Positions 30,972 through 39,485 of a stretch of 39,485 nucleotides of DNA are shown piece by piece. Source of the DNA: Candidatus Anaerobiospirillum pullicola (GTDB lineage Bacteria; Pseudomonadota; Gammaproteobacteria; Enterobacterales; Succinivibrionaceae); the NCBI GenBank assembly GCA_018884035.1, contig JAHLFE010000116.1, positions 1 to 39,485 on the forward strand. The letters run 5' to 3'. The stretch's first letter is position 1, and every line of letters begins with the position of its first letter. The translations under genes were made by a program, and so were the position numbers. The notes under the pieces were generated by a model. The model was not told the origin of the DNA and ran no database searches. It was given only the letters and a program-made list of their open reading frames with translations.

Positions 30972-32642
30972 ATGAAGCTACCACTGAACCTACCACCACA
31001 GAAACGTCCGCGTAACTTAGAGGAGCTCTTTGCTGCCGATGCGGCGGAAGATGGCTTACACCTCTTGGCAGACGTTGCCGTAAATCCACTCAAGCACATC
31101 AAGAACCCCCAAGTTGCTGAGAGTGCACAACAGGTATTGGATTTTGTAGGTAGATATCAGCACCTGCCAGAGGATCAAGCTGCCTACAAAGACTTTGCCG
31201 ATAAGGAGGCGGCTGCAGCATGGTACGGTCTGCAACAACACTACCCGCAAGTAGCACAAGACATCCGCACGCAAGTACAAGCGCAGCTTACGTCACATAA
31301 GTTAGAGGCAACGACCACCTCCACTACCACTAACATGCCCAGTAGTAAGGCTGCTGCACTCACGGCGGTAAGAGGCTCCCTTGAATCTGGAGGCAGCGCA
31401 AACACACAAGCAAGTGATCACCTCACTGCTACGACCAGTTCCCCCCAAACTGATAGCAGGAAGAAGCAAACACCAAAGACTGAGTCAGCACTCACGCCAG
31501 CGTCAGAGCCGCATGCTACTGAGGATAAGCCAACAGCTGCTACTGCCACTATCACAGACACGTCCCAAGTAGTCACAGCCTCAGTCACTGCTCCAGCCTC
31601 AGCCTCTCCCCCAGCTGCGTCTTTACCCAAGGTCTACCAAAGCATCGATGAAGTCCTCGCTGAAGGCGATGCCTTAGGCTTGTTTGCCGATATAGACGCT
31701 GCTTTGCAAATCCAGCCTCAGACACAGTTTACCTTGCAGCCAGAGAGTGCCACAGCCTTGAAACCTCGGCACCGTGCCGTGGATGCTGCAGTATCCGGCA
31801 TTTGCCCAGACTACGACACTTATGAACCGCTAATGAAACGCTGTGTCGAGCTCTTAAGGAGTAAAGACCTCGCCACTTCCCCTGTGACCGAGTACAAATA
31901 CAAGAAGTTAAAACCTGGTCAGTTTTACCTCCTTCACGGTCTCATTGCCCTCATTGCCAGAAGTGATATCGGCAGCGATCGTATCAGAAACGAGCACAAT
32001 AAGCCCAGCTACCGTGTGAAAGTGGTATACAACAACTCTACCCAATACAGCCCTTGGAACTACTCGTTTTTAGAGGCCCTGATTAATGATAAAGAGGGCG
32101 CCTCTTTGCACGGTACCACAAGCACAGGCAAGTGCTTTTTACAGGAATGTGAGCAAACGCTCAGTGCAGCGCAAGCACAAGAGGAGCTGCAACGGCAGGA
32201 GCAGGAAGCTATAGCAAAGGGGCAGGCTACAGGCTACGTCTACATTCTGCAGTCTCTGAGCAAACACCAGACGCTGACCCAATTCCAACAGCACAGCGAG
32301 CTGATTAAGGTTGGCTTTTGTACCACCACGGTAGAGGAGCGCATCAAAAACGCGGAGCACAGTTCCACCTATCTCTATGCCCCTGTACGCGTGGTGCGCA
32401 CCTATCGCTGCACTAACATTGACCCGCAAAAGCTTGAGCATTTAGTCCAAGCTTTGCTCCATGAGCATCGCTTATACGTGACGCTCATGGATAAAGTTAC
32501 GGGCAAGCAATGCAAACCAGAAGAGTGGTTTACCGTAAGCCCTAAGACCGCCTGCGAGATTGTCGATCACATCTTAGATGGTACCATTATGCAGTACCGT
32601 GTAGACAGCGTCCAAGGTAAGCTGGTGAAGATCGGCTCTTAA
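30972..32642 (+). CDS. GIY-YIG family nuclease (T5orf172/MUG113-like) with helical N-terminus
   Basis: This 556-residue protein ends in a GIY-YIG nuclease domain. GYVYIL (421-426) and KVGF (446-449) are the two name motifs. EERIKNAE gives the catalytic Arg (R457), and LEHLVQALL gives the metal-binding Glu (E489), followed by EEWFTV. An upstream domain (about 270-390, YEPLMKRCVELL...GQFYLLHG) is typical of this subfamily. The first 90 residues include a helicase-associated-type helical motif, and about 95-215 is Ala/Thr/Ser-rich linker. Proteins of this design are, as I recall, often encoded beside a helicase and a DNA methyltransferase. The ATG at 30972 has AAGG about 13 bases upstream. It is the best candidate for the cutting activity missing from the MmeI-like enzyme. 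Confidence 0.85.
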   Translation: MKLPLNLPPQKRPRNLEELFAADAAEDGLHLLADVAVNPLKHIKNPQVAESAQQVLDFVGRYQHLPEDQAAYKDFADKEAAAAWYGLQQHYPQVAQDIRTQVQAQLTSHKLEATTTSTTTNMPSSKAAALTAVRGSLESGGSANTQASDHLTATTSSPQTDSRKKQTPKTESALTPASEPHATEDKPTAATATITDTSQVVTASVTAPASASPPAASLPKVYQSIDEVLAEGDALGLFADIDAALQIQPQTQFTLQPESATALKPRHRAVDAAVSGICPDYDTYEPLMKRCVELLRSKDLATSPVTEYKYKKLKPGQFYLLHGLIALIARSDIGSDRIRNEHNKPSYRVKVVYNNSTQYSPWNYSFLEALINDKEGASLHGTTSTGKCFLQECEQTLSAAQAQEELQRQEQEAIAKGQATGYVYILQSLSKHQTLTQFQQHSELIKVGFCTTTVEERIKNAEHSSTYLYAPVRVVRTYRCTNIDPQKLEHLVQALLHEHRLYVTLMDKVTGKQCKPEEWFTVSPKTACEIVDHILDGTIMQYRVDSVQGKLVKIGS

Positions 32643-32920
32643 GGGTATTGATGTGCCCACTGACGGCGTAAGAGTGGGCGAGCAAACAACCTTAGTAGTG
32701 CCCTTCGTTCTCTCCCAAAGATATGTGGTATGTTTAGTACCAACCGTTCGTGAAGCTGCGAGTCACCACTTGCTTGACGCCATTGAAAGTCGCAGCAAGA
32801 CAAGCAGCTGCTATGTCTTAGCACGTTTGAAGAGACCGCATTGATGACCAATAAGACACAGTCAGCGACAATAGCCACCACCTAAGCAAAAGCACCAGAT
32901 ATGACCCTGCTTTTAAGCAC
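32643..32920. other. Gene-free spacer
   Basis: Nothing is recognised between the GIY-YIG stop and the transposase remnant. A TATGTGGTA-rich segment near 32720 is not convincing as a promoter. Confidence 0.4.
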
Positions 32921-33871
32921 ATGGTTTGTCAAAGACTTACAAGCTCCGGTGAGGATCGCCTCAGTGTAACTGAGGCTGCCAAAGAGTTTGGTATCAACCC
33001 AGGTACCTTGTACAGCTGGCTGCATAGCCTACCCTACTCACCTCTGCCAGAGAGCAACGCTTCTCAAGTGCCAGTACCGCCACTGCCACAAGGTATTACC
33101 ACCTTGCCTCAAGCGCTCTACGTGAGTATGCACTGCGAGCATCTCGGCTTTGCTAGTGCAGAGGCTAAGCTTTACTGCCACCAGCAAGGCTATGTGCTCT
33201 CGGAGATAGAGCAGTTCTCACAAACGCCATGGTTTAACTCCTTTGCCGATGAGCAGCAGTTGCTACAATTCCCGTCCATGGTCACAACGCTGCGAAACAG
33301 CGATGCTGCCAATCCTCATAAGGAAGCAGAGCTGCGTAGCACCATCAATCAAAATCAAGCTTCCCTCGCAAAGAAAGATCAACTCATCGCTGACCTGACC
33401 CAAAAGCTAAACCACAGCAAAGAAGTGTTGGGCAATCTGGGGTTAATCTCGCGCCTAAAAGGCAAAGGATGTAAAGTCTCCACGCAAGATCGGCAACAAA
33501 CCATAGAGATCGTGGACACTCTTCGCGAAGAGACAAATGCGGCCACTGAAGACATCTGCGAGGTTTTGGGTATTTCAGCCAGAACCTACTACCGGTGGCG
33601 GAATGATCCCGATGGGGAGGATAAGCGCGCTACTTGTACGCGTAAGCCTAGCCCACGCAATTTGAGTCCCGAGCGCAAGCAGCTTATTATCGCTAAGTTC
33701 ACTGATCCTGCTGTGGCGGGGTTCTCTGTGCTTCAAGCTTATAACACCTATTTAGCACAAGGGGAGTGCTACGCCTCTTTCACTGTGCGCAGGATTTTGC
33801 GAGAGCACGAGCAACAGCAAGCAGCTACAGACCAGCAACCAAATCTGCATACCAGCACAGCTGACTCTTAA
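32921..33871 (+). pseudogene. N-terminal half of an IS3-like transposase
   Basis: The 316-residue open frame has a first HTH (SVTEAAKEFGINPGTLYSWL) near residues 20-40. A coiled-coil stretch follows (about 140-180), then a second HTH (ICEVLGISARTYYRWRND) near 207-225. It ends with the helix that normally precedes the integrase core (FTVRRILREHEQQ). It stops just before the catalytic domain, pieces of which lie at 34081 and 34778. The open frame could be a domesticated DNA-binding protein, but its continuation into broken transposase pieces favours a remnant. Confidence 0.7.
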
Positions 33872-34080
33872 GCGCTACCTCCGCTGTAAGCGTGGCGCGG
33901 AGATGGGCGTCAGCAATGGCATTGGCGCTTGATTCATGGTGATGATTCGGCTCTGCAATGGGAGAGAGCCGAGCTTTTCGTACAGCTGTAGGGTAGCAAT
34001 TAACCACAGCAGGTGGGAGAAGCAACTTATGACGCAAACAACTGATGATAAGGATATAAGCGCTGAGGGGCAGCCGGAAT

Positions 34081-34293
34081 CTGCTCTACGATCCAAAACA
34101 CAGATTTGTAGCCACCGGCCCTAACCAAATCTGGACTTGGGGCGTAACGACGTATTCAAGCCCTGACCTCAAGGAAAAGTACTACTGCTACCTCTGTGAA
34201 GACATCTATAGCCGTTGTGTGGTGGGCTATGGACTCTCTCCAAAAGTGCACGCGCACGCATGTCTTTATGAGCTACCTCTAAGCTGCTTCTAA
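34081..34293 (+). pseudogene. Transposase remnant: start of the DDE integrase core
   Basis: In this frame, RFVATGPNQIWTWGVTTYSS is followed by YYCYLCEDIYSRCVVGY. This matches the start of the rve/DDE core of IS3-family transposases, where the first catalytic Asp occurs in a W-D-(I/V)-T motif. Here that Asp is Gly (WGVT), so the remnant cannot be catalytic. The frame ends at 34291. It differs from the frame of the upstream piece. Confidence 0.72.
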
Positions 34294-34777
34294 AGAGAGT
34301 AGCCAGCCGAGCACTGCTCTGCCATCTTGATTAGCGTGTAGACCAGCACTGGACTAAGACCGCATAATGCGCCGCGCGGCTACTCAAAGGCAAGGTTAGA
34401 TGACGACGAACTAACAACACTCAAGGCTGCACTGCTTTTCACCCTCCTTCCAGCGCTAAGGCGTTATGCCCTTTTTTGCTTTTGGCACTTGCGCTGCGTA
34501 CTAAGACTTACCAAACGGCAGAGGCAAGTCCTCACATGGGGCGGGCGCTGTAAACGGCATGATTCGTAATAAAGAGCGTACTTGCGCCCACCGTAGCAGC
34601 ACCCGCCCCATTACTTCCCCATGCTTGGCTGGTCTTGCGCTGGTATGAGAAAAGCCTGTCATTTAGAGCCAGCAGCGCTGCAGCTTAAGGTAACAGGTGC
34701 AGTGCATATGCTATAGTGGACGAAATGGTGATGCCCTAGCATGACATGGGGCGGGCGCTGCTACGAGCTGTGGTTCC
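34294..34777. other. Non-coding insertion inside the decayed transposase
   Basis: The expected middle of the transposase is missing. In its place are three dispersed GC-rich motifs, at 34538, 34597 (minus strand, one mismatch) and 34748. The last lies about 17 bp before the open frame of the transposase C-terminal piece. Confidence 0.5.
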
Positions 34778-35092
34778 TTGCACAACATTGCGGGCCTATT
34801 TAGCACGCTCAACAAGTTAGGCCTCAACATTAGCGTTTATTCTTCCTGCAATAATCTTGATGAAGCCGCAGAAGTTGTTATTGACCGTTACAATAACACC
34901 TTCTTTCACAGCAAAATCGGTGGGGTTAGACCAGCTGAGCGTCATGCAGGCAAAGATGTCGAGATCATTGCCCAGCGCAACAAAGATCACGAGCAGTATA
35001 GAAAAGAGCATCCTGAGCGCTTTATCAGCGGCAAGTTCCTGATAGAGGTGCCAGCGGGGCCACAGTACCTCAACAAAGTGGACGCCGAGTAA
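34778..35092 (+). pseudogene. Transposase remnant: C-terminal end
   Basis: VVIDRYNNTFFHSKIGGVRPAERHAGKD corresponds to the C-terminal WYN..HRHS.I...TP..RH block of IS3-like transposases and ends with a normal tail (VPAGPQYLN). The third acidic catalytic residue should lie before this piece and is absent. The apparent TTG start at 34778 is not believable. Confidence 0.72.
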
Positions 35093-35500
35093 GCGCTATG
35101 CAGTGGCTGGCACATGTATCCAGCGTGACGCAAACGCAGAAGTTGGCGAAAGAAGAAGCGTAGAGAGTAAGTCGCTGGGGAGCGCTGTTTGCCAGTTCTG
35201 CGGCGTAATGAGAGCGCGTAGCTGTCAGGATTGTCCTTGCAAGAAGCTCAACAGCGTATGTTGGCTCTACTCAGAGTTTGGTGGATGCCAAAAAGCAGCA
35301 GCGCCCCTGTTATCAAGCGTGGGGCCCATGTGATAGCGTTTTACGTGACCGAACTTGGAGTAGTGTTAGTGCCATATTCACCAAACTCTGAGAAGAGCCA
35401 GAAAGCAGCGTAGCTAAGAGCGCTTGTCCTGAGAGGGGCGGGCGCTGTAAACAGTACTCAACCCCTATCGTGCTCAACAGAAAACCTCGCATCCCCGCCA
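35093..35500. other. Gene-free stretch with intergenic repeats
   Basis: It contains CTCAGAGTTTGGTGGAT (about 35269), also present near 14307, and its inverse CACCAAACTCTG near 35380. It also has a passage similar to 2625-2705 and a perfect dispersed GC-rich motif at 35435. No gene is supported. Confidence 0.5.
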
Positions 35501-38146
35501 TTAAAACGTTGGCATCACCACCTGCCCCACGATAATAGCCTGCCGTGGTAACAGCACCTCACACCTTTGCCCTTGGGTATTTTCAGCATGTAAGGCCCAG
35601 CTCTGCTGACTCTGCTCTAAACGTCCGATAAGGAATTGATCCTTTCCTGCCATCAAGCAGACCAACGCGCCGTGCAGCGCCGCCATCTCCTCCACCTCGG
35701 TGTTGAGGCATACCCCCGTTGTTTGCTGGGGCCGTCTCATGCTCGGATCATAGGCCATACTGCTCACCACATACTCCTGTAAGGATGGTGCTGCGCCCAT
35801 GAGCTGTACTACAGCGTACTTGCTCCAGACGCTATTTTTGGTGACCAGCTCCACTGCATGGTAGAAGCGCTGGTGGTTGCTCTGAGAGCCAGACAATAGC
35901 TTGGCTTTTAGCACTTGCTCCGGTGGTGCAGCCAAAAGCATCTCCTCAGCAAAGCCGTCAGCAGTAACTGCTACAGAGCCATGGCCACTATCATCACCAC
36001 TAACAGCACCCGTCCCTTGCACGTCTTTAGCCGCCACCGCCACTTGCTCTTGCAGCTGTGGCCGTAGTGGCTGTGCTGCTTGCTCATTGCCCATCCCTAA
36101 GAGCTGCAGCTTAAAAGCATTGGTAAAAGGCAACTGCCAGCTATGAGCCATAAGCTGCTGCGCATGAGCATTTTGTGACCAGCGTGGGCTGCATGCTAAG
36201 AGCGTCACGTGCTGTAGCTCCACCGGAGCGGTTACGGTGAGATGCTGCTGGTGCAGCATCAAGAGCTCTGGCGAGCAGTGGTAGACTTGCGCTAAACGCC
36301 GCACTACTGCGCCTAAGGGCAGCTCCTCACTGGCAAGGTTCTCCCATTGGGAGATAAGCTTCAAGGAGCAATAGGGTAAGAACTGCTTCAGCTCACGTAG
36401 CGTCAGGTGCGCTTGGGTGCGCAGATATAGCAGGTTGCGCTTTACTTCCTGTGGTGTATGAGGTTGAGCAACAAGCGCCAGAGGTTGTGCCTTTGTGCCA
36501 TACAGATGGTAGTACAGCTGACCACTGTCATTAGTAGTGAAGTCAAAAGCCTTTCGGTCTAAGTACTGGCAAGGCGCCTCCAGAGCCTGTGCCACCTCTG
36601 CAACCATGTCATCAGGGATAAAGCTCTTATCATGCATGCTCTCCCAGCGTGAGAGCCGCGATTGAGCAGTATGCAGCAGTTGCGACAGCTCTATTTGGCT
36701 CAAGCCCCTTTTTAAGCGCAGGGCTTTGAGGTTGTTCTTGAGATCGGTAAGAGACTGTGGCTTGCTGATCAGCGGTATAGAGTGCTGCTTTACAGTGGGC
36801 ACCAGCTCAATGACAGTAGCGTCGCCTGCTGCGGTCTCTGCTGTCTGTAGTGAGACATTAGCTGCTGGCGTTACGCTTTGGCGCGCAGCCCCTGTTTTTA
36901 GTAGAGCTTCTTCTGGAGGCTGCGCCCTTGCTAGCGCTGTTACTACGCTGACTGGTAGTGTGGTCATGGCTGTGCTCACTGGCGCCGTCACTGTATTTGC
37001 TCCTGGCACTACCGTACCTGTTGGTGTTACTGCAGCACCACTATGCGTTACAGCCACAGCGCTGGTATGAGCTGTCGTCGCTGCCGGAGCAAGCGGTACT
37101 GACTCTGTCTCTGTGCTCACCATTGCCAGTGCTTTTACGGCTGATGCTGCGGTCTTCTTGGTGGAGGCAGACAAAGGCTGCAGCGTATTAAGCTCCATCA
37201 GAGAGAGTAATGGATTAAAACCACTCTGCGGCGCAGTACTCTGCGCACTGCTTAATGGACGCGGTGTCGGCGCTGGCATGCGCTGCTTTACAAGCGTAAA
37301 CACCAGCCACTGTGGGTGATAAAAGCAATTGCACAACAGGATATCCCGTGGTGGAGCATAAGCAACCTCACTTTGGTTGTGTGCTGATACCTGTGAAGGT
37401 GTAACATCAGCAGCTCCTACTGCGCGCGCCGTTGTTACCGCCGCTGCTTTAAGGTACAGCTCCTCACTCCGCAGCGTCTGTGAGTCTTCGTTTGTGCTTA
37501 CGCTGCTGCCGCTAGCAGCAACTGTACTTGCTGCCATTATGGCGTGCAGAGCATCCTGTATGGCAGCTTCTATGGCAGTAGCGGCTATGGCGCTGGTCGC
37601 ATACCGAGACTCTGCTAAGGGCTTCTTCCCCAGCTGCTCGCCTTGCTGCACCGCTATCTGGGGAGAGGACGTAGCTAAAAACGACTCCACTACGGGTAGC
37701 AGCACGCGGCGCATCTTTGCAGTGAGCCCTGCTCTTTGCTCGGGTAAGAGAGATACTGACAGCAGCATCTCTGGCTCCGCCAAAGCAGGCTCTTGAGCAA
37801 GGGTAGTATCAGCTGCAGCTGTAGACAGAGCAAGCTCCACTGCCTGCGCTGGCATCATACTATCCGCTGCAACTACCCCTGTGCCAACTTCAGGAACGCT
37901 TGCACCCACGGGCTGTGCTGCCATGGTGGTCTTGGCCACCGGTGCCATCTTAGCCATGAGTTGCGGCCAATCTGGGGTTTGCGGCCGCATAGGCATAGCG
38001 TTCCTAGCTGGTTGTGCTGCTACGGGCATGGCCGCCAATGCTGACGTTGCCTTAGTACTAAGTGCACGCTGCCGTAAGCCTAATCCCGCTGGAAGTGTCG
38101 CACTTGCAGAGGTGATAGTGGTGGTGACTGTTACAGGATGTGCCAT
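35501..38146 (-). CDS. Giant two-HTH regulator with degenerate S24-like C-terminus
   Basis: This 881-residue protein starts at the ATG at 38146, which has GGAG seven bases upstream. The first 450 residues are low-complexity (Ala, Thr, Val, Pro), with no signal peptide or membrane segment. Two XRE-type HTH domains follow near 460-530 (GLSQIELSQLLHTAQSRLSRWE) and 563-630 (HLTLRELKQFLPYCSLKLISQWE). From about 760 the sequence follows the S24/LexA fold of the regulator at 10167. A Ser is kept (DPSM), but where AMVKFVF has the catalytic Lys, this protein has FLIGRLE, so autocleavage is unlikely. The VGQVV end matches GRVV. It is probably a DNA-binding protein related to that regulator. The role of the long N-terminus is unknown. 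Confidence 0.78.
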   Translation of the reverse strand: MAHPVTVTTTITSASATLPAGLGLRQRALSTKATSALAAMPVAAQPARNAMPMRPQTPDWPQLMAKMAPVAKTTMAAQPVGASVPEVGTGVVAADSMMPAQAVELALSTAAADTTLAQEPALAEPEMLLSVSLLPEQRAGLTAKMRRVLLPVVESFLATSSPQIAVQQGEQLGKKPLAESRYATSAIAATAIEAAIQDALHAIMAASTVAASGSSVSTNEDSQTLRSEELYLKAAAVTTARAVGAADVTPSQVSAHNQSEVAYAPPRDILLCNCFYHPQWLVFTLVKQRMPAPTPRPLSSAQSTAPQSGFNPLLSLMELNTLQPLSASTKKTAASAVKALAMVSTETESVPLAPAATTAHTSAVAVTHSGAAVTPTGTVVPGANTVTAPVSTAMTTLPVSVVTALARAQPPEEALLKTGAARQSVTPAANVSLQTAETAAGDATVIELVPTVKQHSIPLISKPQSLTDLKNNLKALRLKRGLSQIELSQLLHTAQSRLSRWESMHDKSFIPDDMVAEVAQALEAPCQYLDRKAFDFTTNDSGQLYYHLYGTKAQPLALVAQPHTPQEVKRNLLYLRTQAHLTLRELKQFLPYCSLKLISQWENLASEELPLGAVVRRLAQVYHCSPELLMLHQQHLTVTAPVELQHVTLLACSPRWSQNAHAQQLMAHSWQLPFTNAFKLQLLGMGNEQAAQPLRPQLQEQVAVAAKDVQGTGAVSGDDSGHGSVAVTADGFAEEMLLAAPPEQVLKAKLLSGSQSNHQRFYHAVELVTKNSVWSKYAVVQLMGAAPSLQEYVVSSMAYDPSMRRPQQTTGVCLNTEVEEMAALHGALVCLMAGKDQFLIGRLEQSQQSWALHAENTQGQRCEVLLPRQAIIVGQVVMPTF

Positions 38147-39355
38147 AAGCTCTCCAAGGGATGCCAGACAATGCAAGGAGCTGCTTGCTCTCTACATCTT
38201 GTGCTACTGCTACCGGTGCCACCTCTTCTTAGAGGTCACAGCACCAGTGCTTCGAGCGTGACGAGCAAGTGCTCTATCCCTAGAGTCTCACCCGAGGCTT
38301 AAGGTGTTTTTTGCCCTCCGCAAAAGGGCACCTTATCCCCTAACAGAGAGCTTATTTATCGGCAAAAGTCCCTTTAGGCCTGTTTTTGTTCTCTTACATG
38401 TTTGGGCGCGTATTAGGTGATTGCTGTGGGTACAGCAGAGAGGTCATTGCTGGGATCAGTTTTGCTCTTGGATGCGCAGAAAATAGCTGACAGCAAACAA
38501 CACTATAAGAGCATGTATAAGCACATTAGAATAGTGGTGTAATTGACGCTAAAAACTACAATTTAGCCGAGATCAAAGGTACAACAGCAACAGTGTTAGA
38601 GCTCGTTGTGGCAATAGCACCAGTGGTAATAGCCATGTCACCATAAGCAGCAGGAGCTGTTCTGAGTTTGTGATGCAGCTAACACGAAAAATCACCTACA
38701 CCCTTGCTACCGCACCCGTGGACACTGCTTCACCTTAATGTTGACGTCACATTTGATTAATCATATTTTTATACGTATGCAATTTTGTGAAGCATACTGT
38801 AAGCCAGCACCTGCGGCGCTCTGGCTCTAATGGGTTGTGTGTGTCTGCAGGCAATCTCAAGGCAGCCACAGGACGACGCTGACGTCACTAACTTAGGCAT
38901 AGTGGCTACTGCTGCAAAGCAGCTATTGCTTTGCTAACCAGACCAAACGCGACAGCGATACGGTGAAGCTTCCTGTGAAGCCGCCCTGCAGCTTATGCTG
39001 TTGCTAAAGCTTTTACTGCTGCCGAGCATCCTCTGACGTCGTGCTAGACTCCACTTCATCCCCACGTCACTGCTTTCCACTATTCACGCGAGTCACTGTT
39101 ATCACGTTGCTTCCTTCTACACAGGTTAACGGCGCAGCTGCTGCTGATGCTGCTGGGGCGGGCGCTGTTAAGGCGTTAAGACTGCGGCTGCTCTGCTCCG
39201 TAGTAGCGTCTTGACGCTATTACTAACCATAGGCGTTAAGTTAAGCAAAAACGCTTAAATATCAGCATCAGCGCCACTTAAAGTAGCTTTTAGGCCGGTC
39301 GATTGGCATTTTAGCCTTAAAACCGGCTCAAAGAGACGCATTTGGCGCCTATGCT

Positions 39356-39419
39356 GAATCCCTTATATAAGGGATTCTTGGGTGAACCGTCGAGTCTAGG
39401 TGTTTCCAGTCTGGAAACA
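39356..39419. other. Two strong palindromes in a row
   Basis: GAATCCCTTAT is followed directly by its reverse complement, giving a perfect 22-bp palindrome (39356-39377). TGTTTCCAG-T-CTGGAAACA forms a perfect 9-bp hairpin at 39401-39419. With the terminator-like stem that follows, they could be the body of a small RNA on the plus strand. They could instead be paired protein-binding sites. Confidence 0.55.
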
Positions 39420-39434
39420 TCTTCCTGCGCGATT

Positions 39435-39460
39435 AAGTGGCTTGTAAATGCCACTTTTTC
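39435..39460 (+). terminator. Possible intrinsic terminator
   Basis: AAGTGGC (39435-39441) pairs with GCCACTT (39450-39456) and runs into TTT. The stem is seven pairs and the T-run is short. Confidence 0.45.
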
Positions 39461-39485
39461 ACTACCCAAGCAAACCACTAACTTA

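Larger units (their letters stand above)
38147..39485. other. Gene-free right end of the window
   Basis: It holds an isolated copy of the array motif, GCTTATTTATC, at 38350. There is an AT-rich segment near 38740-38785 with TGATTAATCA (38754-38763) and two TGACGTCA sites (about 38742, 38880). A dispersed GC-rich motif lies at 39155. The palindromes at 39356-39460 are listed separately. No gene is supported. Confidence 0.5.

Noticed and set aside
38144-38176. TTG start at 38176 for the large regulator
   Set aside because: The ATG at 38146 has a well-placed GGAG. The extra ten residues have no support.

Overview
The window is bacterial DNA with an accessory-island character. Genes carry Shine-Dalgarno-like sequences and ATG, GTG and TTG starts, and the restriction-modification families are those common in Gram-negative bacteria. 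A host-associated gammaproteobacterium is my guess, but nothing here fixes the taxon. Less than half of the sequence codes for protein, and much of the rest is decayed genes and repeats.

Layout. 1-8.6 kb: a type I restriction-modification locus in the order damaged hsdM copy, hsdR, intact hsdM, hsdS. 9.6-12.1 kb: a frameshifted phage-lysozyme relic, divergent from a three-HTH LexA/CI-like regulator, then a broken SF2 helicase (RadD-like) fragment. 12.1-21.2 kb: about 9 kb with no credible gene, built of higher-order repeats. A short motif (GATAAATAAGC) and a conserved hairpin sit on the plus strand left of about 17.4 kb and on the minus strand right of it, so the two arms mirror each other. 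A 146-bp element with terminal inverted repeats occurs once in each half, in opposite orientation. 21.2-24.1 kb: gene-free, rich in a dispersed GC-rich motif. 24.1-32.6 kb: a second DNA-modification locus. It holds an MmeI-like adenine methyltransferase interrupted by a (CCTG)15.5 tract and out of frame as sequenced, an orphan copy of that enzyme's target-recognition end, a DExH helicase and a GIY-YIG nuclease. 32.9-35.1 kb: a decayed IS3-like transposase in three pieces. 35.5-38.1 kb, minus strand: an 881-residue two-HTH regulator with a very long Ala/Thr/Val-rich N-terminus and a degenerate S24 end. 38.1-39.5 kb: intergenic DNA with strong palindromes.

How the parts may work together. The two modification loci look like separate DNA-discrimination systems. 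The second is the most promising candidate for something undescribed: its methyltransferase shows no nuclease motif in its short N-terminus, while a helicase and a GIY-YIG nuclease are encoded downstream. The tetranucleotide tract lies exactly between the catalytic and target-recognition parts and should switch the full-length enzyme on and off. The orphan recognition cassette could supply an alternative end by recombination. The mirror-symmetric array and a 13-16 bp motif present about 18 times between genes (consensus GGGGCGGGCGCTGYTA) are the other features that known gene families do not explain.
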